Origin: Saprospiraceae bacterium
GTDB taxonomy: Bacteria; Bacteroidota; Bacteroidia; Chitinophagales; Saprospiraceae
Length of the DNA: 5,331 nucleotides
NCBI GenBank assembly: GCA_013002475.1
Contig: JABDJM010000323.1
Location: 1 to 5,331 of the forward strand
Reading direction: 5' to 3'
Both the position numbers and the translations under genes were made by a program. Every line of letters begins with the position of its first letter. The stretch's first letter is position 1. Shown in pieces: positions 1 through 5,331 of this stretch. The notes under the pieces were generated by a model. That model was not told the DNA's origin. It made no database searches and was given only the letters and a program-made list of their open reading frames with translations.

Positions 1-298
1 CATCTAGCGTGATCTTCCCATTTCTGTCTGGCAAGCCTCCGACACCTACTGAGGCGTTTTCAGGATCGGATTCTGTGAGGCGTACCCCTTGCTCTACAGC
101 ATCCAGGGCAGAGCCTCCCTTCTTTAAGACCTTCCAGGCAATTTGATTGGCTTCCATACCAAAATCCCAGGTGGACAAAACCAAGGGCCTTATCTTTTTA
201 TAACCCTGAGAATGAATGTCACCAAATCCATCGAGTGGCATGCTCAGGCCAGCTAGCCCTAAGCCTGTGTTTCGAATAAACTTTCTTCTTGAACCCAT
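1..298 (-). CDS. N4-(beta-N-acetylglucosaminyl)-L-asparaginase (glycosylasparaginase), N-terminal part, truncated by window edge
   Basis: The first 99 residues are visible, starting with ATG at 298 and running off the left edge. Residues 38-47 (PLVLSTWDFG), 61-72 (GGSALDAVEQGV) and 83-91 (SVGVGGLPD) are the characteristic N-terminal signature of the glycosylasparaginase branch of the Ntn-hydrolase family. Known members cleave the GlcNAc-Asn bond of N-linked glycopeptides and mature by autocleavage at a threonine. That threonine lies beyond the visible part, so activity cannot be judged here. Residues 3-9 (SRRKFIR) followed by a short apolar stretch form a good twin-arginine (Tat) export signal, which points to the periplasm. 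The start lies six bases after the stop of the upstream propeller gene, so the two are probably co-transcribed. An AAGGGA stretch inside the end of that gene is rather far from the ATG to act as a ribosome site. The less specific alternative is a plant-type asparaginase/isoaspartyl peptidase, but the TWDFG and GGLPD motifs favour the AGA branch. Confidence 0.9.
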   Translation of the reverse strand, partial: MGSRRKFIRNTGLGLAGLSMPLDGFGDIHSQGYKKIRPLVLSTWDFGMEANQIAWKVLKKGGSALDAVEQGVRLTESDPENASVGVGGLPDRNGKITLD

Positions 299-304
299 AG
301 GCTA

Positions 305-3300
305 CTAATTTTTTTCCCTTAGAGCACGGCCAGGCGTAAAAGGTGCTTGTATTTCATCCAGTTTATTTTCAAGAGGCACTAATTGGTTTTGAATCAATCT
401 TTCAAGTTCATCTTTGATCGGCACAAATTCTTCCTTGGCAATTCCATAAGAATCACGATGAGTTTTTGTGGGAGCTGACGTGCTATACTTTTGCTCATAA
501 TTGATAGACCCTATCCTTGAGGCGGGGCCGGGAGGCTGATCGATATCCAATCGGTTTTTGATCCGATCTCCGTTTAGACTGATCCGCAACGCCCGAAGTG
601 AAGACTCGAGTTCTAGAGCAGCTGTCATTAGATCTTCTCCAGATACCTCAGACATTTGAATTGCTTTTTTGATATGCTTCACTTTACTGGACACTTCTCC
701 CATTGTTCGTTGGGTAGTTTCAATTTCCCTGCTTAGCTCAGCAACATCGCGTTGGAAAGCCACCTTGGCCTGACGGTCGGAAGCTGGCATAACGGTATTT
801 TTCAAAGGAACCACGTCAAACTCAACCGGATCCCCCACCTGAGTCATTTCACCATCAATATAAGTTGACATGGTGGCTGTGTAAGTGCCTGGCTCTACGA
901 GCGTACCTTCTCTTTTTCCTGCAAAAGGGTTGTAGAAGGAAGGAGAAGAAAAACTGATCGCTCTCTTCGAAGTATACCTCATGTCCCACTTGAATCTTTT
1001 AATTCCTTTTGAAGGTTTTTTCTCTAATTTTTTGACAACAACTCCATCCGCATTGGTTATTGAAAATACCAGCTTAGGTGCTATCTCATCCTGCTCAGCT
1101 TTAAGGTCATCGTAGCTAGGATAAGGAATGTCCTTTCCATCTTTGTTTAGCTTTTTTTGATTTTTCTTCCGCTGGTCTTTCAGCGTCTTGATATCCTTAT
1201 CAAAGAAATAGGTGATCAAAGCCTCTGAGCCCAAATTTTCAGCGGTGAAATAACTATCGCCCTGGAAAGACTTTCCGGGAAGCCCCAAAGGAACAGCAGA
1301 CTCAAACATCAATGCATCTCTGGTCGCAAGTAGCTGTGGAGAGTTCATTTTGCCATCCCCATCTATACTTCGCAAAGCAGAGTAATCATCTAACACATAA
1401 AAACTTCTTCCAAAGGTTCCTAAGACCAGATCATTCTCTCTTCGCTGAATGGCAATATCACGAACGGCAATAGTAGGAACACCGGCCTTCAGTTGTTTCC
1501 ATCTTTGGCCACCATTAGGCGAGAAGAAAACGCCAAACTCGGTTCCACAAAAAAGCAGATCCTTATTCACATGGTCTTCATCGAAGGCGTAGGTGGAGCC
1601 CCTTTCAGGAAGGTTATTGGAAATGTTTTTCCAGGAAATCCCCTTGTCGTTTGACCTGAATAAATAGGGCTTAAAGTCTCCCTTCTTATGATTGTTAAAC
1701 GCAGCATAGATCACATTCTCATCATACTGACTGGCGTAGACCGCATTGACATAGGTGTTCGAAGGAACACCAGGGAAAGAAGATACCTTTCGCCAGGAAT
1801 CACCCCCATCCTCGGTTATTTGGATCAATCCATCATCAGTCCCAGCAATCAATAGATCCTGGTTTACGGGTGATTCTGAAAATGCTACAATGGTTCCATA
1901 GGGAGAGGTACTTTGGTTTTTCATGACGGCATCCACGCCATATACTTTACCCATCACTTTAAGTTCGTTCCGGTTGATCTGGGCCGTCAAGTCCTCGCTA
2001 ATTACTGTCCAGGAGTTTCCTTTATCATCTGTTCTGAATACTTTATTCGCAGAAAAATATAACCGGCCGGGCTTGTGAGCACTAACCTGTAATGGAGCAT
2101 CCCAATTCCATCGATAATTGTTTTCTCCTTTTCTGGGTTTAGGCTGTATACCGACTTCCTCCCCGCTCATTTTATCATAGCGGACGAGCACTCCATATTG
2201 CGATTGTGCGTACACGATATTTGGATCATCAGGATCGATTTGAGTTTCGAATCCGTCCCCACCGTGAGTGATAAACCAATCCTCATTTACTATTCCGTGG
2301 GCGGTATTTGTCCGGGAGGGTCCACCAATTGAAAAGTTATCCTGAGTACCTCCATAGATGTTATAAAAGGGTGTGGCATTATCAACAGCGACTTTGTAAA
2401 ATTGAGTTACCGGCAAATTGGCTTTGAAGTCCCAGGTCTTAGCTGCATCAAAAGTTTCATAGATCCCACCATCGCAACCCACCAACCAATGCTTAGTATT
2501 GTCCGGATCGATCCACATCGAATGATTGTCCACGTGCTTGGTATCCTCGCCTACGATCTTAAAGGATTTTCCGCCATCCTTGCTGACCTTCATCCAGGTA
2601 TTCATAGAATATAAAGTCATTGGGTCATGTGGATCAGGGATGATCTCCTGGTAGTAGTTACCACTTGTGGTTTCCTTACCTCGCTTCTCCCAACTGGCTC
2701 CCCTGTTCCTGGTCCAAAAGGTGCCACCCTTCCCATCGGCTGCCTCGACCATTGCATAAATAATTTCCGGGTCAGCGGGTGAGATGCAAAGACCGATCCG
2801 GCCAATATCTACTTTGGGTAATCCCTTATTGATCTTGTTCCAGGTTTTGCCGCCGTCCACTGTCTTATGCATTCCTGAACCCGGACCTCCACCAATGTAG
2901 GTGAATACATGTCTGCGCCTTTGCAAAGCAGCTGCGTACAGAACGGAAGGGTTTGCCGGATCCATAACGATATCGTTTACACCAGTATGCTCATCAATGC
3001 CAAGAACCCTTACCCAGGTTTCTCCGGCATCAGTAGTTTTATAAACGCCCCGGTCACCACCACTGCTCCATAAGGGTCCAATGGCTGCAACATATACCTT
3101 GTCAGAATTATCCGGGTGAACGATGATCTTTCCGATATGCTCGGAGTTTTTTAAACCCATATGCTTCCAGGATTTCCCTCCATCATCGGAACGATAGATC
3201 CCATCACCATAGGCAACAGATCTTTGATTATTATTTTCTCCGGTACCTACCCAGATCCGATTATAATTTGATGGATCAATTACAACACATCCGATCGAAT

Positions 3301-3619
3301 AGGATCCCTGGCTATCAAATATGGGTTTGAAGGTGGTTCCGTTATTCACTGTTTTCCAGACTCCCCCGGAAGCAGTGGCCACATAATAGATGAATGGATT
3401 TTCCGGATGAACGGCGATGTCTGAAATCCTCCCTGAAGTAAGGGCCGGACCCACCGCGCGAAACTTCAGACCTGAAACTGATAGTTCATCCAGAGCATGT
3501 TTCTTAGTTTCTTCAGTGTCGGTATTTTTTTTCTTTTTCTTTTGAGCTTGCATCTCGCTGGGGAAAAATGCAATAGAAAGAAAAATGATGAGAGTGGTTA
3601 GTCGAAAGACAATTTTCAT
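305..3619 (-). CDS. Exported Asp-box (BNR) beta-propeller protein, VPS10/sortilin-like, with C-terminal FlgD-like and coiled-coil region
   Basis: This 1104-residue protein has a Sec signal peptide (basic MKIVFR, apolar core about residues 7-19, probable cleavage after A25 in MQA-Q), followed by a lysine run at 27-31. I count eleven Asp-box motifs of the S/T-x-D-x-G-x-T/S-W type, ending near residues 97, 151, 202, 260, 310, 353, 396, 537, 609, 663 and 707. They mark blades of a large or double beta-propeller spanning about 50-745. Family-typical segments include GGTQDN (423-428), GGDGF (453-457) and YRWNWDAP (502-509). A beta-rich, FlgD/Ig-like domain follows at about 795-940, with a basic lysine-rich insertion at about 808-830. 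The tail (about 947-1092) is largely charged and helical, probably coiled coil. Such proteins are often annotated as VPS10-domain proteins or BNR glycosyl hydrolases, but Asp boxes are structural and do not prove glycosidase activity. A role in binding proteins or glycans in the periplasm or at the surface is inferred. No cysteine-anchored lipobox and no type IX sorting domain are visible. The ATG start is supported by the signal peptide directly after it; there is no clear Shine-Dalgarno sequence. Confidence 0.93.
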   Translation of the reverse strand: MKIVFRLTTLIIFLSIAFFPSEMQAQKKKKKNTDTEETKKHALDELSVSGLKFRAVGPALTSGRISDIAVHPENPFIYYVATASGGVWKTVNNGTTFKPIFDSQGSYSIGCVVIDPSNYNRIWVGTGENNNQRSVAYGDGIYRSDDGGKSWKHMGLKNSEHIGKIIVHPDNSDKVYVAAIGPLWSSGGDRGVYKTTDAGETWVRVLGIDEHTGVNDIVMDPANPSVLYAAALQRRRHVFTYIGGGPGSGMHKTVDGGKTWNKINKGLPKVDIGRIGLCISPADPEIIYAMVEAADGKGGTFWTRNRGASWEKRGKETTSGNYYQEIIPDPHDPMTLYSMNTWMKVSKDGGKSFKIVGEDTKHVDNHSMWIDPDNTKHWLVGCDGGIYETFDAAKTWDFKANLPVTQFYKVAVDNATPFYNIYGGTQDNFSIGGPSRTNTAHGIVNEDWFITHGGDGFETQIDPDDPNIVYAQSQYGVLVRYDKMSGEEVGIQPKPRKGENNYRWNWDAPLQVSAHKPGRLYFSANKVFRTDDKGNSWTVISEDLTAQINRNELKVMGKVYGVDAVMKNQSTSPYGTIVAFSESPVNQDLLIAGTDDGLIQITEDGGDSWRKVSSFPGVPSNTYVNAVYASQYDENVIYAAFNNHKKGDFKPYLFRSNDKGISWKNISNNLPERGSTYAFDEDHVNKDLLFCGTEFGVFFSPNGGQRWKQLKAGVPTIAVRDIAIQRRENDLVLGTFGRSFYVLDDYSALRSIDGDGKMNSPQLLATRDALMFESAVPLGLPGKSFQGDSYFTAENLGSEALITYFFDKDIKTLKDQRKKNQKKLNKDGKDIPYPSYDDLKAEQDEIAPKLVFSITNADGVVVKKLEKKPSKGIKRFKWDMRYTSKRAISFSSPSFYNPFAGKREGTLVEPGTYTATMSTYIDGEMTQVGDPVEFDVVPLKNTVMPASDRQAKVAFQRDVAELSREIETTQRTMGEVSSKVKHIKKAIQMSEVSGEDLMTAALELESSLRALRISLNGDRIKNRLDIDQPPGPASRIGSINYEQKYSTSAPTKTHRDSYGIAKEEFVPIKDELERLIQNQLVPLENKLDEIQAPFTPGRALREKN

Positions 3620-3661
3620 GGTGAATTTTTTGATCGAAAAAAATGGTTAGGGTAAGGCGAC

Positions 3662-3692
3662 CTAAAATAGCCACATTGAGCCGATGCGCAAA
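3662..3692 (-). promoter_or_regulatory. Candidate Bacteroidota-type promoter for the propeller-asparaginase pair
   Basis: On the minus strand a perfect TTTG (3689-3692) is followed, after exactly 19 bases, by TATTTTAG (3662-3669). This matches seven of eight positions of the TAnnTTTG -7 box, and the spacing agrees with the TTTG / TAnnTTTG promoter described for Bacteroides and relatives. Transcription would start around 3655, leaving a leader of roughly 35 bases before the propeller ATG at 3619. The 103-base gap (3620-3722) shows no GC-rich hairpin followed by a T run, so readthrough from the upstream amidohydrolase gene is also possible. Confidence 0.5.
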
Positions 3693-3722
3693 GTGAACAA
3701 ATAATTTTTACGGACAATAATA

Positions 3723-5162
3723 TTAATTTCCAGTACCGATGGGCGGAGGACCTTCAGGGATCATAGCTTTGTACTCATAATCCCCTATTCTTTCCTTGAA
3801 TTCCGCTTTGACTTCTTCACGTAGAGTTTGTTCCTGAAAAAGATCGACCATCGTCATGCTAAGGGCCTTTGAAGCATAGCCTAAACCTTTGTGACCTATG
3901 GACATCCCACCACAGGCAACCACGGCCCAACTATGCCAGGGTGTACCCTTTGGCGCGGTGGTAACCCTGAGCCTTATAACCGGTACCACAAAACTTACAT
4001 CCCCAACATCGGTAGATCCGCCAGAAGGATGTTCTTTTGTTTCTTCCAAAGGATTAATGTCGCAGACGATCCCCACCTGGTCCTTGCCGGTTGCTTCCTG
4101 GATCTTTCTTCCAAAATCTTGTTCCTTATCAGTGTATTCGATTGGACCTAAGTATTGCAGGTTTGCTTGCAATCTCTTACCACCCGTTCGATTGGGAAGA
4201 ACTTCATGGATACCTGAGATCAAACTTATTTTGTAATCCACATCAGCCATAATAGCAGCTCCTTTGGCTATCTCTTCCACTCTCTTCCAAACCACTTCCA
4301 TCCCATCTCTTTTGGTATCTCTTACCCGAGTCCAGATCCTGGAATAGTCGGGCACCACATTGACCACCTGTCCTCCATCTTGGATATGATAATGAATCCT
4401 GACAGTTGGCTTCACATGTTCGCGGTAATAATTGATCCCGGTGGTAAAGAGTTCGAGGCCATCACTTGCGCTCCGCCCATTCCAGGGGTCTCCAGAAGCA
4501 TGAGCGGCCTGTCCGTAAAACTCAACCATAAAGTCCACCAAAGCCAGAGAGCTTTGCACGTCCGCCTTAGTTTCAGCACTCGGGTGCCAATCCATCATGA
4601 CGTCAACATCGTCAAACAAGCCCGCTCTTATCATCCAAAGCTTTCCAAAGTATTTTTCTTCTGCGGGAGTTCCGTAAAAACGAACGGTACCTTCCAACTT
4701 GCCTTCCTGAATTAAATCTTTGATGGCAATGGCTGCACCCAGAGAGGCCACACCAAAAAGGTTGTGCCCGCAGCCATGGCCGGGAGCTCCATCATTCAGA
4801 GGATCCTTTTGAGGGACTTTCTTTTGACTTAATCCCGGCAGAGCATCAAACTCCCCCATGATCCCAATGACTGGTTTTCCCGAACCGAATTCGGCAGTGA
4901 ATGCAGTCGGAATTTCTGCAACCCCTCGATTCACTCGTAAACCATTCTGTTCAGCATAGTCAGCGAGGGCATCTGCAGATTGAGTTTCCTGAAAGGCAAT
5001 CTCTTCAAAAGCCCATATTTGATCGCTTAACGCAGTGAGTGCCTGGTAGTTGGTTTCAATGTTTTTGATCGCCTCCTTTTTGAGGGATTCATGCCCAATG
5101 TTTTGGGCAGACCCAGGAATCCAAAATAGGAGAGCCAGGATCAGGAACAAGCCATTTTTCAT
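3723..5162 (-). CDS. Secreted M20-family metallo-amidohydrolase, AbgB-like (M20D type)
   Basis: This complete 479-residue protein belongs to the M20 peptidase/amidohydrolase family, and its length and motifs are closest to the AbgB (aminobenzoyl-glutamate utilization B) branch. GEFDALPGLSQ (103-113) and GHGCGHNLFG (128-137) are diagnostic. The expected metal ligands and catalytic residues are all present: C131 and H133, the E168-E169 pair in TPAEEKYFG, H193 in DWHPS, and H410 in TPWHSW. H221 in AAHAS, in the dimerisation domain, matches the histidine that completes the active site in family members. The enzyme is therefore probably active on an N-acyl amino acid, aminoacyl-glutamate or similar amide; the exact substrate cannot be read from sequence. 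A Sec signal peptide (MKNGLF, apolar core about 5-14, cleavage probably after A19 in GSA-Q) sends it to the periplasm, unlike Escherichia coli AbgB, which acts in the cytoplasm. The ATG at 5162 is fixed by the signal peptide; no Shine-Dalgarno sequence is visible. The propeller gene lies downstream on the same strand after 103 bases. Confidence 0.93.
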   Translation of the reverse strand: MKNGLFLILALLFWIPGSAQNIGHESLKKEAIKNIETNYQALTALSDQIWAFEEIAFQETQSADALADYAEQNGLRVNRGVAEIPTAFTAEFGSGKPVIGIMGEFDALPGLSQKKVPQKDPLNDGAPGHGCGHNLFGVASLGAAIAIKDLIQEGKLEGTVRFYGTPAEEKYFGKLWMIRAGLFDDVDVMMDWHPSAETKADVQSSLALVDFMVEFYGQAAHASGDPWNGRSASDGLELFTTGINYYREHVKPTVRIHYHIQDGGQVVNVVPDYSRIWTRVRDTKRDGMEVVWKRVEEIAKGAAIMADVDYKISLISGIHEVLPNRTGGKRLQANLQYLGPIEYTDKEQDFGRKIQEATGKDQVGIVCDINPLEETKEHPSGGSTDVGDVSFVVPVIRLRVTTAPKGTPWHSWAVVACGGMSIGHKGLGYASKALSMTMVDLFQEQTLREEVKAEFKERIGDYEYKAMIPEGPPPIGTGN

Positions 5163-5186
5163 AATCTGATGTTTTCATTTAGTTCT

Positions 5187-5217
5187 GGAAAATACGGAAG
5201 CTAAGATTAATCTAAAA
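5187..5217 (-). promoter_or_regulatory. Weak promoter candidate for the amidohydrolase gene
   Basis: On the minus strand TTTT (5214-5217) and TATTTTCC (5187-5194) are separated by 19 bases. They match three of four and six of eight positions of the Bacteroidota TTTG / TAnnTTTG promoter. The position would give a leader of about 15-20 bases before the ATG at 5162. In such AT-rich DNA a match of this quality can arise by chance, so the call rests mainly on location and spacing. Confidence 0.22.
5204..5213. repeat. Perfect 10-bp palindrome AGATTAATCT between the divergent genes
   Basis: The ten bases AGATTAATCT read identically on both strands. The site lies between the two divergent start codons and inside the spacer of the weak leftward promoter candidate, where a dimeric repressor could act. 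No second copy is visible in the window and the flanking bases do not extend the symmetry. An operator role is therefore only a possibility, and a chance AT-rich palindrome is equally likely. Confidence 0.25.
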
Positions 5218-5244
5218 ATCGAAAAGGGGTCCCGAATTGATTTC

Positions 5245-5252
5245 TATCTTTG
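5245..5252 (+). promoter_or_regulatory. Exact TAnnTTTG -7 box for the rightward gene
   Basis: TATCTTTG matches the Bacteroidota -7 consensus TAnnTTTG at all fixed positions and ends 20 bases before the ATG at 5273. This would give a short leader of about 12-16 bases. The usual TTTG at about -33 is absent: the bases at the expected spot are AAAA (5222-5225). The element is therefore half of a promoter by sequence, supported by its placement directly before a gene start. Confidence 0.45.
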
Positions 5253-5272
5253 GCCTGCCCAGTCTTAACCAT

Positions 5273-5331
5273 ATGGATTATTTCAAAGAATCTTTATCCC
5301 TACACAAAAGGTTAAAAGGTAAGATCCGGAT
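5273..5331 (+). CDS. Probable malic enzyme, first 19 residues only, truncated by window edge
   Basis: An ATG at 5273 opens a frame that stays open to the right edge and reads MDYFKESLSLHKRLKGKIR. The pattern of a short acidic helix, then LH, then a basic K/R-L-K-G-K-I-R segment resembles the N-terminus of bacterial short-type malic enzymes, where an LHxxxKGKI-like stretch comes before the first catalytic domain. These enzymes decarboxylate malate to pyruvate in the cytoplasm with NAD or NADP. No signal peptide is seen, in contrast to the three leftward genes. The frame extends back to a TAA at 5213-5215 without another ATG, which supports this start, as does the TAnnTTTG box just upstream. 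No catalytic or cofactor motif is inside the window, so the family call rests on memory of a short N-terminal pattern; the existence of a gene here is more certain than its name. Confidence 0.5.
   Translation, partial: MDYFKESLSLHKRLKGKIR

Noticed and set aside
2402..2614. Plus-strand open frame of 70 codons inside the propeller gene
   Set aside because: It lies fully antisense to a strongly supported coding region, shows no recognisable domain, signal or promoter, and is short enough to arise by chance.
2617..2805. Minus-strand open frame of 62 codons overlapping the propeller gene in another frame
   Set aside because: The propeller frame through this stretch carries conserved Asp-box sequence, and the alternative frame has a low-complexity composition with no family resemblance.
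305..3619. Classification of the propeller protein as a sialidase
   Set aside because: Asp boxes alone are structural. I could not identify the sialidase arginine triad or the FRIP-type motif near the N-terminus.
3648..3664. Small imperfect hairpin (TAGGT with ACCCTA on the minus strand) considered as a terminator or leader structure
   Set aside because: The stem is only five pairs with a bulge, it overlaps the candidate -7 box, and no T run follows directly.
3718..3725. TAATATTA palindrome overlapping the amidohydrolase stop codon
   Set aside because: It is eight AT-only bases, too short and weak for a terminator stem, and is expected by chance in AT-rich intergenic DNA.
3891..4236. Two overlapping plus-strand frames opposite the C-terminal part of the amidohydrolase
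   Set aside because: Both are antisense to conserved M20 sequence, including the TPWHSW metal-ligand region, and neither product resembles a known protein.
4380..4715. Plus-strand frame of 111 codons opposite the middle of the amidohydrolase
   Set aside because: It is antisense to the conserved catalytic and dimerisation regions and has no supporting start signals or domain.

Overview
This window looks like part of a chromosome from a member of the Bacteroidota, probably a free-living flavobacterium or cytophaga relative. Three things suggest this. The secreted proteins have Sec signal peptides ending in A-Q, the start codons lack clear Shine-Dalgarno sequences, and there are promoter-like TTTG / TAnnTTTG elements of the Bacteroidota type. 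The large Asp-box (BNR) propeller family found here is also common in that phylum. I see no mobile elements, CRISPR arrays, RNA genes or signs of recent transfer.

Layout: three genes run leftward on the minus strand. First in transcription order is a complete secreted M20-family metallo-amidohydrolase of the AbgB-like type (3723-5162). After a 103-base gap with a good candidate promoter comes a complete 1104-residue exported beta-propeller protein with eleven Asp-box motifs, related to the sortilin/VPS10 and GH74-like folds (305-3619). Six bases further on begins a glycosylasparaginase (N4-(beta-N-acetylglucosaminyl)-L-asparaginase), which runs off the left edge and has a twin-arginine signal (1-298). 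At the right edge a divergent plus-strand gene starts at 5273. Only 19 complete codons are visible and they resemble the N-terminus of a malic enzyme. The 110-base divergent region (5163-5272) holds an exact TAnnTTTG box for the rightward gene, a weak promoter candidate for the leftward gene and a perfect 10-bp palindrome.

How the genes may work together: all three leftward products are predicted to leave the cytoplasm, and two of them belong to families that hydrolyse amide bonds. The glycosylasparaginase family cleaves the GlcNAc-Asn link of glycopeptides, and the M20 family cleaves N-acyl or peptide-like amides. The propeller protein may bind a substrate or partner protein. A periplasmic amide or glycopeptide scavenging module is a reasonable inference but is not proven by the sequence. 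Overall the window reads as a fairly ordinary Bacteroidota locus. The main unknown is the role of the large propeller protein.
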